Positions 1 through 12,500 are shown, counted from the first letter of the stretch. The stretch: 64,000 nucleotides of DNA from Chrysomallon squamiferum (GCA_012295275.1 CM022673.1:13046788-13110787); one strand, 5' to 3'. Made by a program: numbers and translations. The notes: a model not told the origin generated them from the letters alone.

Positions 1-159
1 AATGTTAATTAATATACCTTTCTAAAAATAAGTAAAAATAAAAAAAATTTAAATAAAGTTAAAATATTTACCTAGATACGAATTTGAAAAGGTAATGTTA
101 AAGCAATATCTCTGAAAAACATTCTAAAATTTACCAAGTTACTTAAAACATGGAAATTA

Positions 160-470
160 ATCAGAGCTGTTAATCAGAAAGCATGATTTTGATCAGCATA
201 AATACTTGGCCATTATCAGTAAAACGAATGTTAACTGTAGCAATTATTTGACCAAATCAGAAAACATGATTTTAATCAGAAAAGTCATTGAGCCAATATC
301 AGAAAACATCTCATTAATAATGAACAAGTTGCTTGGGCTTCATCACAAAACCTGTTGTTAATTATGACCATCAATTCGGAGAACATGATGCTTCTAGTCC
401 GAAATAAATCAGAAAAAAAAAAAAACCCTGTTGTTAATTATGACTGTTATCTCTGAGAACTTGTTGTTTC
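160..470. repeat. Degenerate interspersed repeat, 'tcagaaaacatgat' units
   Basis: Related strings built on ATCAGAAAACATGATTTT occur near 172, 255, 297 and 376. The string CCTGTTGTTAATTATGAC occurs twice (351 and 427). Spacing is irregular, as expected of an old tandem array broken by point changes and indels. No coding frame is supported. Confidence 0.5.
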
Positions 471-826
471 TTGTCCCCCATCTTGTTAACTCTGCAAGAC
501 GGTGCTGCATGTTGAATGATGTTAATCAGTACAAGTTAGCTGAGTGAATGAGCAAGATTAGCCATGTTTGATTCCATCTGACCAGTCTCCAGTTTGAGCT
601 TGTTACTTCAGCCACTTCATCAAACTGACCACTCTTTACAGAGTCATCTCTGGCGATGACCTCACGCGACCTCTCAGTCCCCACAGCAAGCACACTTCTA
701 GACACAATCTCATTCACGGCAAAATTGGATCATCTGCTTCAAGTTGCAACCAAGCAGTACAAGACTCTGTTTCTGAGGAGGAATAAACTGATAATATTCA
801 GCTGCTGCAGAAGATGAATATATCTC

Positions 827-846
827 TGTGTGTGTGTGTGTGTGTT
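827..846. repeat. (TG)n microsatellite
   Basis: About ten TG units. The 500 bp before it (480-820) is higher-complexity DNA with a short open frame I did not accept as a gene. Confidence 0.85.
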
Positions 847-1007
847 TGATAAAGCCCAGCAAATCAATGAAATATGATTGTGGCTGGTTTTCAGGTAGAA
901 TTCGATTTCTTTTTTTTCCTTTTTTTTAAATGCCTTTTATGTCTCTTTGCTTGGTGTGTCACAAAGTACTTTGATCCTCAAAGCAGAACGTGGCATCCTG
1001 CATGTTC

Positions 1008-1327
1008 ATTATTTTATCTGCTGGTTTGTTTGAAAACTACTTTCTGTGAGTTTAGTATCAGTTTGATTTCATTATTTTATCTGCTGGTTTGTTTGAAATC
1101 TACTTTATGTGAGTTTAGTATCAGTTTGATTTCATGTTCATTATTTTATCTGCTGGTTTGTTTGAAAACTACTTTCTGTGAGTTTAGTTATCAGTTTGAT
1201 TTCATGTTCATTATTTTATCTGCTTTGGTTTGTTTGGAATCAGTTTGATTTCATGTTCATTATTTTATCTGCTGGTTTGTTTGAAATCTACTTTCTGTGA
1301 GTTTAGCATCAGTTTGATTTCATGGCA
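1008..1327. repeat. Five-copy minisatellite, unit 63-70 bp
   Basis: Units start at 1008, 1071, 1140, 1210 and 1259 with ATTATTTTATCTGCTGGTTT and end with AGTTTGATTTCATGTTC. Copies 1, 2, 3 and 5 are nearly full length; copy 4 is about 49 bp because of an internal deletion. Identity between copies is high, so the array is fairly young. Leucine/phenylalanine-rich open frames across it follow from the repeat and are not evidence of a protein. Confidence 0.92.
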
Positions 1328-1421
1328 TTTAACTGGCAGGAGAATCACTGAATTTGTTATTGTTGCTTTTTTTTTCATCATTTATCTCATTGATTTTCAC
1401 CTTTTTGTTTCACTTTTCTTC

Positions 1422-1500
1422 TAATATATATATATACACACACACACAAACGCACGCATGCATGCACACACACACACACACACACGCGTGTATATATACA
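1422..1500. repeat. Compound (TA)n(CA)n microsatellite
   Basis: TA run, then CA with interrupting GCATGCATGCA, then CA again and TATATA. Alternating purine/pyrimidine DNA of this type can form Z-DNA or cruciforms. Confidence 0.85.
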
Positions 1501-1940
1501 ACAATTTTTTCTGTTTATACTGTTTTTTTGTGGGATCTAAAGACCTAAAAACTGAATTGATTTATTTTTTTACCTCACAACAACCAACAAACTAAAAAAA
1601 AACCGTCTGCAATATAAAATTTCCCCATTTCACACTTTTCCGTTTTTGGAGATAAATCATCTGAGAAACAAAGAAAAATATTTGAAAATAAAAATCTACA
1701 CTAACAGGACTCAGCGAAGCTTGAGAAGCAATATAAAACAAAACTGGTTGTATGCAAAATACTGTCAGACTCGGAGTCTCCATTTCACAGTCAACCCTGC
1801 TGATTGTGACCGTGTCACCCACGGCAACATCCCATCCAGCACTCGCCACGACACAGTCTGTCAAGCATGAATGGAAGATCAATGGGTAATAACAATGGGG
1901 TGGTATTCTGACTGAAATTTTTACTTAACTTAATGGATGA

Positions 1941-1980
1941 AAAAAAAAAAAAAAAAAATTAAAAGAAAAAAAAAAAAACC
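1941..1980. repeat. Interrupted poly(A) tract
   Basis: Two A runs separated by TTAAAAG. Long A or T runs recur across the window; no element with target-site duplications could be assigned to this one. Confidence 0.8.
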
Positions 1981-2499
1981 TCAATGCATCCAGTGCTGAT
2001 ATGATAAATAACATGAAGCTGCAGGTATCACTTGATTAATGTGCGCACGCACTCTGTGAATTACCACTGTTATTACACACCCTCTGATATCATAATGGAT
2101 CTGTATGTAATAAGACTCACCTCTGGGTTTTATTACGAACATAAACCAGATTTTTTGATTTTCTGGTATATCTAAAGGTAACGGGCATACCTATAAATTT
2201 ATTATAAATCTGTAAAATGTAAGTTTCGTATGCTGTCATATTTCTAGGTAAAACAGATATACCTGTAAATTTAGTACAAAAAAAAAAATAGAAATAAAAC
2301 CCCCAAAAACATGTATTCACATTATGATATATTTACAGATAATAAATACAGCTGCAACTATATATATATATATATATATAATTAATAAATTATTTAAATG
2401 CATTTATATTTCAATGGATAAATTATGTAAAATTATGAGATCTAAAATTTACAATAAAAATAAAACCATTTTTTTGTATATTAATGGATATTCTGCGTG

Positions 2500-3235
2500 T
2501 AATATAAAATTTATTGCTGCATTCATTGCTGGTGAACCATGGGGGTTTGATCCCAGGACTTACTGTGCCTCACACATTTACTCAGCCCGAGTCCTCACTT
2601 TATTCCCAGTCTCAGAATGCTGAGTGCGAAAAGACTCGAGTTTTAAGTGCTTATTTCTCAGAACGCAATTAGGTAATACAGAATGGACAGGAAAACTGAC
2701 CGGTGGTCAGCAGCATTGTGATGGAAGTTTTATAATCGAGCAAACAGACATTAAAGCATTTTATAACCTACTTCAATATCCTGGACACACGGTCAGTCTC
2801 CTTAAACAGGCTTTTATGTCAACAGAAACACTCAGGCTGAAAAACTGACCACACTGGACGATGGTCACTTATGGTCCACTTATGACCTTTTGTAAATATT
2901 ACGGCAACCATTATAAAATGTTGGCCTCTACAGGTGGGTGCAGGGTTTGTGGGTACACTGGTGGATGACGTTCTATTGTACGGTGCTGACTAAATGCGCT
3001 GACATAGTTGGTGTTAAGTCTTAATGCAAACATCGATGTTCATAAGGCAGACAGTGGGATTAGTGGGTGTCCGTGCTGGTCACTGACACTTGTCGACTAA
3101 CACGCAATGTGGGTAAACAGTTTAGAGACAACTGCCCCGCTGGCTATTGTCACCCAACAAAGACTGGGACCAACATGTTTCCGCATCATGCAAATTTTGA
3201 CCCATGTGTGCCTTCTGCCACTTAGTGAAAATAAA
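2500..3235. other. Higher-complexity island, no convincing gene
   Basis: The base composition is more balanced than the flanks. A plus-strand frame of 74 codons (2624-2848) lacks recognisable motifs. Notable strings are GGGTTTGATCCCAGG (2544), which loosely resembles a pol III B box, and a near-symmetrical GGTCA...TGACC element with two CTTATG/CTTA repeats (2863-2887). It may be an old transposon remnant or a regulatory element. Confidence 0.3.
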
Positions 3236-3239
3236 AACA

Positions 3240-4000
3240 TCTTAAATTTTTTTGATTTCTAAAATAATTTATTTTCCTTTAACCTTTATTTTTTTTATAA
3301 TTCATTTTCATTTTCTCCTTCTTTTTAAAAAAAAAATAAATATAAAAAATTTCATTATTGGATCACATTTTTCTTTTCTCTACACCTTTCTTTCTGTGTC
3401 TTTTTTAAAGTTGCTTTTTGATTACCTGTGTGTTTCTTTTTTCTTTTATTGTCACTAGTCCTCTTTTTCAGTCTCTTTTTCCACTTAAATTCATTTATTT
3501 CATTTCCTTGTACTGACTTTTAGTCAATATTTCACAACAATAACATCTTAGGAGATGATCTATAATGTTGTGATAAAATCATTGTTGATTGTTATGTAAC
3601 ATTTCATTGTTTCACAGTAAAATACTTTTACCACAAACTGACAGAAAAAAATTAAGTGAACCAGACCATAAAACTTTATACTACAACAACCCAAAAAAAA
3701 ATTCAATTATCTTTATACATCAATTTTCTTAACCTTTTTCTTTTTAATTTACTTTCTTTTTTTAAAAAAAAAAAAAAAAAAAAATTCTAATTTTTTCAGA
3801 ACACTTTTCTTACCATTTTTTACAAAACAATTTTACAATTTTTACAAAACATTTTTTTCTAATTTTTCCTTGAAACCTCTTTCTTACTTTTTCATTTTTA
3901 AAAAACCTTTATTTTTTAAAAAACTATTTTATTTTTACCCTTTATTCCAAACTTCTCTCTTTTTTTTTTTTTTTTCAATAAAAACTAGATCTTCTGCTCT
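3240..4000. other. T-rich low-complexity tract, no gene
   Basis: Long stretches of TTTTCTTT with poly(A) and poly(T) runs. The few open frames are phenylalanine/leucine rich and come from composition alone. Confidence 0.7.
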
Positions 4001-4395
4001 GAAAACATTTTGACAGAAAGTGTTTTTGTTTATGCTGCAAGTGAAGGAAGATATTTAAAAAAAAAACATATATTCAGACAGCTGTTAAAAGACATATTTC
4101 AGGTTAATTTGACAGCCACTGCAGACACAAACTGATTTTCCACGTGTAATTATTATCGAGGGCAGTATGGCACTGCAGTCAGTCAATGGAATATTTCACA
4201 GTGGAAATTTCAAAACACTAGTTTAAGACAGGAGATAATGAGGTTACCTTAGAAAGTGTTTATCTCTGTGTAGTGTTGTCAAGGTAACTAGGCCATTGGC
4301 TGACTGGCTGTGTAGTGTGGGGCAAGAAAAGTGGTTTTGGGTTTTGCAGGTAGTCTGTATATTGAGCTGGTCGTGATTTTATTACCAATAGATGG

Positions 4396-4535
4396 ATGAG
4401 TTTGTATGTGTGTGTGTGTGTGTGCATATATATGTAGATATGTGTGTATGTATATGTGTGTATGTATGTTTGTGTGTATGTATGTATGCATGTATGCAGG
4501 TATGTATGTATGGAGCTATATGTGTAAGTATATAC
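4396..4535. repeat. Compound (GT)n / (GTAT)n microsatellite
   Basis: GT repeats merging into GTAT and TATG tetranucleotides. Between 4000 and 4390 there is ordinary unique DNA with no gene seen. Confidence 0.8.
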
Positions 4536-4539
4536 TAAT

Positions 4540-5160
4540 GTAGATTAGTGTGCATGTATTTAAGATATGCTTCTATAAGGTTTTCTAATCTATTTTTTAA
4601 CGAATCCATTAAAACATTCGGGCTACACAATAAGCTTAGCGAGTTGACCACGATTTCCCGATTTACAATCTTAACAAGACTGACACCACTTCACTAAACC
4701 CGCAGCAAGAACTCTTGTTCCACCTGCAGCTAGCACTCTTGTCCTTACCACACCAACTACTCCACTGTACAAAGGTTTCAACACAAAACAGATTTTCTTT
4801 CACATTCTGTTTTTTTACTATTGATCTGATCGCACTCAGAGTGTTTGCTTACTGTGACAAACATAACATCTGGATGAATCAGTCATAGAGACCGGTGTTT
4901 ACTTTTTTGGTTAATAAATACAAATTATTTTCATATTCCCTCATTGAAGCATCTGACCCTAACAAGTCAGATTCTCGCCCAGGACAAAGCACATTTTGTG
5001 TCACAATAATGTCTGTTTATTAACTCCTCATCTCGGTGAAGTCTCAACAGTTATTAAGTATCAAACTTGCTATTTTTTCTTTTTTTTTTTTTATAATGAT
5101 AAAGCAGAAGAAATCTACTGTCATTTCTGTTCTAATTAACTAGCATCAGTTATATATCTG
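4540..5160. other. Unique non-coding stretch, nothing assigned
   Basis: Moderately complex sequence with no open frame of note, no recognised repeat and only short T runs. Confidence 0.5.
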
Positions 5161-5164
5161 TATC

Positions 5165-5285
5165 TGTATGTGTGTGTATAGGTGTCTGTTTGTTTGTTTA
5201 TATTTCTGTGTGTATAGGTGTCTGTTTGTAGTATGGTGTGTGTGTCTGTTTATATTTCTGTGTGTACGTATATCTATGTTTGTCT
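5165..5285. repeat. Short tandem repeat built on TATAGGTGTCTGTTTGT
   Basis: Two good copies of a TGTGTATAGGTGTCTG block and a third decayed copy, in a TG-rich context. Unit about 40-50 bp. Confidence 0.65.
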
Positions 5286-5636
5286 CAGTACATCAGCATG
5301 TCTGTATGCATGCATGAATATCTGTTACCAAATTTAGTATTAAAAAATTATTAAAGTATTTTTTATGTATGTTTTATTTATTACATTAGACAAAACTTTT
5401 CAAAACTCTTCATTTTTCTCTCAAAACTGTTAATAATGTCCTCAGGGTTAAACACATTAATTGTGATCCTATTCCTGTGCCCATTATTTCTTATGACCTC
5501 TTAATTGTATTGACCTTGATCCAATGATCCTACTGACTCTAATCTTCTATTAAGTACAGTTCTGATGCTACTTATGATTTTATCCAATGTAATGCTGAAG
5601 AAGAAGATCCCTCTGATTCAAATTAAAAGTTTCCTG

Positions 5637-5937
5637 CCCAAACATTAAGTCAGTATTTCTTCTTTTGGATGAAGAATTCATTAAAAACCCCAAAATTAAA
5701 TTATTCATAACAACTTCAGTGACATCACAAAATTATTCATCGTGACCTTAATGCCATCTTTATGTTGATTTGTCTGGGTTTTTTTGGACCACCCAAACAT
5801 TAAGTCAGTATTTCTTCTTTTGGATGAAGAATTCATTAAAAAACCCAAAATCTCTTGCCAATTATTCATAACACCCTCAATGACATCAGAAAATTATTCA
5901 TCATGACCCTAATGCCATCTTTATGTTGATTTGTCTG
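5637..5937. repeat. Direct duplication, two copies of about 140 bp
   Basis: Copy 1 is 5637-5776 and copy 2 is 5792-5937, separated by a short GGGTTTTTTTGGACCA spacer. Both run from CCCAAACATTAAGTCAG to TTATGTTGATTTGTCTG with few differences, including a small insertion in copy 2. The high identity indicates a recent local tandem duplication. Confidence 0.93.
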
Positions 5938-6180
5938 TGACCCAGATAGCTTGCTAATCGCTGGAGATTAACCAACGTCTGCTGGCGAGGAAAGAGGATA
6001 ATCTCTGAGGGATTATTGAACGGTGAGAGACTTGTCTTCTTCATTTCTCAGAGACTCTGCTCAGTGGTATCAGAGGCTCAGTTCACGATGAAACTCCTCT
6101 GATTTCTCTCACCTTAGTGACAATTCTCAAAGTGATTATCTGCAGCTGGGGATTACTTAGAAAATGAATTACTGTCTGTT
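5938..6180. other. Higher-complexity island (candidate regulatory element)
   Basis: Balanced composition with several TCTCAGAG/CTCTGA steps and CTTGTCTTCTTCA. No open frame. Interpretation as a regulatory element is inference only. Confidence 0.22.
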
Positions 6181-7219
6181 TACAGCATCTTAGACACATT
6201 TCTCTTTTAATGGTCTGTTGAAAGATCTTTGGGTGGTATTTTATTAGTGCATGTGCTTGTGTTTACTGTATGTGTATGTATGTATGTATGTGTTTAAGTG
6301 TTTGTATGTATGTATAGTTATTTTTATTGTTTTATTTTTACTCTAACATATATATATGTTACTGAAGCAGACACATATGCACAGAATTATATATAATTAT
6401 TTCACTAAACCAATTTATTTAACTTTCTTTCCCAATACAAGTGTATATATTCAGAATTACTGATACAAACTCACTCCTTCAATCCTGAACAACTATGAAG
6501 CCTAAACCATTATCTTTCAAGTTACAGACTGGTTTTTAAAACCATCATCATCTGCTGCCTGTAATAAGTCTACTTCTGGGAACCATTCAGTATGATATGT
6601 AATGATGCAGAAAGAAAAAACCATGTATCAGTTTTCGCTGACAAAAAAAATTTAATCAATTTGAGTTGAATATTTACACTTGGGTGCAGGTCTGCGACTG
6701 ATAATAACCTGGCATCAGTTTAATATAAATGGTAATCTGAAATGCATTAAGTTGTTTGAGCAAGACACTCTATGTTGAAATGGTAAGTGTAAAAATGTCT
6801 GCTGCATTCACTGTTTATGACACCAGTATCCAGCAACTTTGAAGTTAAGTAACAAAAATAGGTGTTTTTTTTTCCAAAAATAAAGAAAAATGAAAACTAG
6901 AGAAAAAAATTAAAATGTATTTGTACTATATTGTAATTGTTTTTTTATTTTGTTCACTCTTTTCTGTCAGATCTAAAGAATTTTATTTTATTACAAATGT
7001 TTTTTCTTTAATTTATTATTATTAATTTTGTAAATAATATATAGTATGCTAGATGCAGATGTTGAAAATGTATGGTTTAAAAAAAAAGAAGACAAAAACA
7101 GACATCTGCCTAATTATTTTCATTTATTATAAAAATATGATTTTTTTTTTTTTTTTTTTTAATATGCTAATTCCTATGTGCAAAATGAATTTGAAAAAGT
7201 GACCTGGATACCAAATATA
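6181..7219. other. AT-rich non-coding stretch, no gene
   Basis: Contains short TATG repeats (6265-6310), several poly(A)/poly(T) runs (longest about 7141-7160) and unique AT-rich DNA. A GAGCAAGACACTC string near 6758 loosely resembles a motif seen in several animal SINE tails but is too short to call. Confidence 0.6.
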
Positions 7220-7345
7220 TCTTTAACAAGCTTCTAACACCCAGTCTACACTAAAGTAAAAAGTTATCTACATCATCTTTAACAACTAGTCTACACATTA
7301 GTAATCTGGATATCTACATCACCTTTAATAACTAATCTAAAAAAT
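7220..7345. repeat. Decayed tandem repeat, about 55-bp unit
   Basis: Three blocks share CTTTAACAA / TAACTAGTCTACACA / ATCTACATCA in the same order. Confidence 0.6.
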
Positions 7346-7837
7346 CCTTACTCCAACAAGAAAAAACAGCCGAGAAAGAATTTTAAAATGTTTTGAGCAT
7401 GCTACTGCAGATCTGAGATATAAAAACACTTTATAAAACATTATCCTGTTAACACCTACTGGTCATAACTCAGGTTCTCTGGGATACTACACGTGACGAC
7501 CAGACTGGACAGTGAACCTAACATAGCGACACAATGGAATTATTCTGGTTGACTTGAAGTTCCCAGCACACAATTAACACTGCAGAAAATTTCAAATACG
7601 TTTTTACACTGCCACTGAATACACAAATCCCCGATGAAGCAGGTCATACAAAGAACAGGTCTAAATTAATTTAACAATAGACAGACGAAGCTGATGTAGA
7701 TAACGAGATAATCAGGTATATGAATTGATGGAGAGAAAGAGAACGAGGATACAAGACAAGGAGAGAGAATGACAGATAGAACAAGAGAGAAGGAATGTGA
7801 CAAGAAAACCAAAAATTCAGAGGATAAAAAAAAAAGA

Positions 7838-7965
7838 AAGATGGATGGATGGATGATTAACACATGCACAAAAGAATGGATGGATGAATGGATAGAAGGA
7901 TGGAAGGATGGATGGATGGATTACTGACTGAATGACTGGAATGATGGATGAATGGATGAATGTAT
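7838..7965. repeat. (GGAT)n / (ATGG)n microsatellite, interrupted
   Basis: Repeated GGATGGATGAATGGA. It follows a purine-rich stretch (7722-7835) of GAGAGAA-type DNA. The reverse strand reads as (ATCC)n, the commonest tetranucleotide in this window. Confidence 0.85.
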
Positions 7966-8310
7966 ACATCATCTGCTCGCTGATCCATCCTTCTGCACTT
8001 AAACATTGTTTTTGTCATTATTCATTAATCTGTTTGCATATGCATGAGTGGATGAGTGAAGATAAAAAGATTTAGACATGGATGGACAGATCAGTGAACA
8101 CATGATGGATGAACAGACGGCTCGGTTCACTGATGTGTGGACTAAAATACAACAGAACAGATGGCAGCCAATTATTTATTTATCTCTGTTTGAATGACTC
8201 GATATAAAAATATCAATAATTAAACATGGAGAACTTTATTTTTAATAATAATAATTAAAAAAAGAGATAATCTAAACAGTAAAACAGTATCAGCTTAATT
8301 AGTTTAGAAC

Positions 8311-8466
8311 AATATAAACTGATATACCACTTAGTTTGAGCTGATATAAACTAATATATCCCTTAGAGTAATATATAAACTGATATATCACTTGGCTTAG
8401 TGTGATATAAACTCATATACCACTTAGTTTAGTGTGACATAAACTGATATATACCACTTAGTTCAG
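8311..8466. repeat. Five-copy minisatellite, unit about 30 bp
   Basis: Copies of ATATAAACTGATATACCACTTAG start near 8312, 8344, 8373, 8405 and 8437 with point differences and 1-3 bp indels. Confidence 0.85.
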
Positions 8467-8479
8467 TTTTAGAAATGAC

Positions 8480-8680
8480 ACCACTTACTGACCTAAATCC
8501 AGTAACATCAGCAAATGTCGTGACCCCGTGACTGCGAGTGTAAGTGGCAGTAATGGAGGATGTTACTGACGTGGACATCAGCGTTAATCCAGCATCATTA
8601 CGGTGTCTGTCAGAGATAATGTCATTACAAACATCGGCCAGTGCTGGCCAACTAAGACTCTGTAAGCTTAGAAATATCTA
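8480..8680. other. Higher-complexity island (candidate regulatory element)
   Basis: Balanced composition with repeated GTTACTGACGTGGACATCAG-like and GTCATTA steps. It contains a CRE-like TGACGTGG. No open frame of note. Confidence 0.25.
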
Positions 8681-8689
8681 ACTGATATA

Positions 8690-9340
8690 TGTAAATAATA
8701 ATAATTTTGTGTATATATATAGACAGAAATGGATGTATGGCAGACAGTTGGATAGATGGAAAGGTTTACTTACAGTGAGACTTATGGTTGTTTGTATTGA
8801 TGTATCTATGAATGGTACATGAAACAGAAACATCTGGAAATCAAATTAAAGAGTTAAAAACCCACAAGAAGAAGATTTTTTGAATAAAATAAGTAATTCA
8901 ACATTCAGTCTGTATCAAACTTAATTACACACAGACACCATCCTGGCAAGTTTGAAAAAGGGGGAATTAAGCACAAGGATGATAGCAGCCATTAACACAG
9001 TGCAAATCACTGAAAGTCACTTGAGAGAAAAAAAACGTATGTATGAGAGAAAATGTTCCCATGTGACAGGGATCTCGTAAATATGGGAAATAATCCTAGT
9101 CACACAAGAGGGAAATCCCTGTTTTGAAAGCCATCAAAGAAATAAACCCTGTAGATTACAGTCAGGGCTTTGACAAACCCTACAAGTAAAAGCTCTTCAA
9201 CAAAAAGAAAATTCCAGCAGCAAGATGAACTCATTGGTTTTTCTGGAGGTATTAACCTGTCTTGTTATTACTGGAGGCTGGGATTGGCATTTCATGTCAA
9301 GTATTTTAACTAAGCAAAAATGTATCAACAAGTATTTTGT
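8690..9340. other. Unique non-coding stretch, nothing assigned
   Basis: AT-rich unique DNA with a short TATATATA run near 8714. A minus-strand open frame at 9197-9463 overlaps the tandem repeat that follows and has no recognisable domain. Confidence 0.5.
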
Positions 9341-9344
9341 GTAC

Positions 9345-9630
9345 ATGTATGTTGAGGAGAGTTGAAAAAAGGGAGATTGTTCATTAATTAAAATAAATAT
9401 GAGAAATATGTTAATTGTATTGCTACACCCATTTGTTAAAGAGTTAAGAAAAAGGCAGATCATTCATTAATTAAAACAAACAGCAGTTTATAAAGTGTAC
9501 TTAATGTACTCTCATTGTCAGAGTTGAAAATAGGGACATTATTCAAGTCAAATTATTACATCAATATATGAACATAAATATTTTGTTCCTTCTTATCAGA
9601 GGGCAGATTATTCACTGTTGAGACAGATGT
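9345..9630. repeat. Decayed minisatellite, unit about 80 bp, 4 copies
   Basis: Blocks with GAGTTGAAAA(A)GGGAGATTGTTCATT recur near 9357, 9441, 9521 and 9597. The first two share TTCATTAATTAAAA exactly; the last two are more diverged. Confidence 0.75.
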
Positions 9631-9839
9631 TCTGAATGTCTGACTGAAAGGATTAGAATAATCCAGTTAAAGCAATTACCTGTCAAAAGATTTCTTTACA
9701 TTATCTGAAAAATGCTGTTTGGTTTTATTTACAAGGTAAGTAAAGTTAACATCCCCATAATTTTTTTGGTACGGTTATTCAGATAAAAGTAATTGGACAA
9801 AAATTAAATAATAATAAAATAAAATAAGAAGATTCATGG

Positions 9840-10145
9840 CACAATTGAATCATGCAAGCTGAAGCATCCCGACTTCAGACTCGCTCACTTATCATTGTCT
9901 GAGAGTGCCTTGGCAGCAAATTCGGAATTACACGTAGTTTGTGTTGCCAAGACAACAGAGCAGTGTCTTCGGGGCATGGTAATTGGACAGATGAACAGAC
10001 ATACAGCACCTTGTGACAATTGGTTGCGTTGTTAACATACAGCCGGGAGAAGAACGAGATTAATTCTGTCGGCCATCTTTGTCTTATTGTGTCCTGTGAT
10101 TAGATACCTTCGAGCCAGAAAGAATATTTCTCATTTGTTCTCATT
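9840..10145. promoter_or_regulatory. Candidate conserved non-coding element
   Basis: A high-complexity island in AT-rich DNA with several factor-like motifs: CTTGGCAGC and TTGCCAAG (NFI-like half sites, opposite orientation, about 40 bp apart), GAGATTAATTC (homeodomain core) and GGCCATCTTTGTC (YY1-like). No open frame. An enhancer of the surrounding ephrin gene is inference; species comparison would decide. Confidence 0.3.
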
Positions 10146-11935
10146 TTCTTTCTTCACTGAAAGCCACTAAGAGGCTTAAAATAAAATGAAAATGTTGATG
10201 AAAATGAAAATCAATACTTTGTATTTGACAACAACCAAATTTTTAATTTTTTTTTTATAAATATTCTGAAAAGAGATATCTAGACTGTTATTAGAAAGTA
10301 ATTTCAAATTCTGTGAGTAAAAAGATTCTGAAATGAAGGATTTTTAAATTAAAATATTTTTTTCTGTTATTATTTACTTTATGTTGTTTCATTTTATTTC
10401 TGTTTTTTTATATATTTTATTTTATATATTTTTAATTATTTTACTTTTTATTTTTATTTCATTTTACATTGTATATATTTTTCATTATTGATTTATTTTT
10501 TCAGAATAAGATGAAATTTACTATTATTACAGAGATTAAAATAAATAAGTACAGTAGCTGAAATTATTAGAATAGGATGTTTAATATAAAAATAGATGCA
10601 ATAATGGCTACTTTCATTAATAAAACAATATATTTTAAAATACATATGGATTCATTTTTAAAAATTAGATCTACCATTGATTACACTCATAATTAAAACT
10701 GGCTACAAAATAAATTTTTAAATCGTAAAATAAATTTAAATAAATAAATTAATAAATAAAAAGTAAAACTAACAAATCAAAATAAAATGAAACAAAAAAA
10801 GAAAACAAAAACAAAAACAAAATAAAAAATAAAAACCAACACGTAAATAAATGAAAAGGACCAAGAAACCACTATGGCAGATTTCCAGGGATCACAAATT
10901 GGGTAGAAATAATCTAAGGTGTTGAGTCTGTCTTTATTCAAAACTCTCCAAACTCTTGTCCTTTTTTTTTCCCAATCTAAATCTGAATCTCTCCTATCCG
11001 AGTAATCGAGTGCTTTCATGTCATTGTTCTGCATTTCAACATGGCTGAAACACGATTCTTTTCACCAGTCATCACGTGAAGCAATTTCCACTTCGTCAAA
11101 TCTCAGATCACCGACCAAGTCAAAGCAAGAAAAACAAAACATGAACCACGGTGCAAACGATAAATCAGAAACTCGAATCATGTGACTTTTCACCTTGAAA
11201 TTAGGAATCACGGAAGAACAGCACTAAGGTGACAAAATTGAGTGTGAATCTTAGAATGCCTGATAATAAACAAAACCTTGAATTGAGGGAATTTTCAAAA
11301 AAATTTAAAAAAATGTTATCACTAACAGCCATCGACAACATTCATTCAGTGTTATTCAAAACGGGTGAATTACCCAGCTAATCAGGAGAGGTGGGTAGAG
11401 TTACAGTCAGGGACTGGTAAGTTTTTCACCTCCCTGTGTCAGAGGACATAAACTTTACATAAATGACTCACTGAACAAAAAAAATTTAAAATAAGATAAA
11501 ATCTAATTTTTTTTTTTAACACAACATAAAAAAAAAAAAAGATTACAAAAAAAAAAAAAATAGGAAAGATCATCCATTGTAATTAAAAAGAAAGGAACTG
11601 AAATAAAAATAAAATAAAGATCCTAAGATACAATGAAGAAAAAGATAACAAAAAAAAAAGAGAGAAGATAACCACGCTGAAAAAATAAAATATGAAAGAT
11701 ATTCCATTACCTAGGAAGAAGAAGAAGAAGAAGAAGGAAGAGTATAAATGAAATATAAATGGAAAAAGATTTCATGGTGTTAAATAAAATTTAAAAAAAA
11801 AACTAAAAAATGTAGAAAGATGTCAATATAAAATTTCAGGATGTAATTTGTATTATGTTCCATTTTACTGGGGTTTTTTAATGTTCAAGGAATGTCATGT
11901 TTAAAGGTCACTGGAATTAAAATACATTTTACTGA
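10146..11935. other. AT-rich non-coding stretch, no gene
   Basis: Dominated by TTTATT/AAATAA strings and A runs. A short unique island at 10850-11260 contains a minus-strand open frame ending in a phenylalanine run (10777-11034) that I regard as chance. A GAA run occurs at 11717-11740. Confidence 0.65.
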
Positions 11936-11937
11936 GC

Positions 11938-11938
<1 letters not shown>

Positions 11939-11970
<32 letters not shown>

Positions 11971-11972
11971 GT
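11939..11972. repeat. (TAA)n microsatellite
   Basis: About eleven TAA units, continuing into imperfect AAC and AAT repeats to about 12060. Confidence 0.9.
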
Positions 11973-12339
11973 AACAACAACAACAGTAATGAAAATTACT
12001 CCAATAATGATAACAACAACCACACAAAATCTATAATAATAAATAACCTATGAAACATAATATTCATGGATTAATTTACAAATAACTACATTTCTCTTCC
12101 AAGTAAAATGTTATGGAAAGTGTTGTCCTACAGAAAATGGAATATACATAATTAAAATACAAATTAGTAAGATTTAATAATAATTTCTGGAATTACATCG
12201 AGGAAAGTGACTTCATCTAAAGCTAGGAATAAAAATCTTGCTTTGATTTCTAAAACATTTCACAATGTCACGACAACTTGTCATTCTTTACTTTAAAATG
12301 CTAATTAAGTTTCAAATTTTTTTTTTCCCCTCATCTTTT

Positions 12340-12500
12340 TGTTTTACATTTTAAATGATCATCATGCCACAAGTGAATTTGGTTTTCATCATTCTTGCAA
12401 CAGTAATTGTTTTTAAAAACAGCATTTAATTTTTTTGTGCACATTTTAAATGGACTATTTTGCCACAAGTGAATTAAATTTCTGTGATTCATGAAGTTCA
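12340..12500. repeat. Tandem duplication, about 95-bp period
   Basis: ACATTTTAAATG followed by GCCACAAGTGAATT occurs near 12348 and again near 12443, in register. Two copies, moderately diverged. Confidence 0.7.

Noticed and set aside
526-732. Minus-strand open frame of about 67 codons with protein-like composition
   Set aside because: It starts at GTG after a nearby stop, has no recognisable motif and no clear acceptor/donor pair. It does not match ephrin exon 2.
874-1424. Long leucine/cysteine-rich plus-strand frames
   Set aside because: They are translations of the 63-70 bp minisatellite and flanking T-rich DNA.
2540-2560. B-box-like GGGTTTGATCCCAGG as a tRNA or SINE head
   Set aside because: No A box at proper spacing and no cloverleaf; similarity too short.
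2624-2848. 74-codon plus-strand frame
   Set aside because: No recognisable domain and no supporting gene structure.
6740-6800. GAGCAAGACACTC as a SINE tail
   Set aside because: Only about 15 bp of loose resemblance without other ordered blocks.
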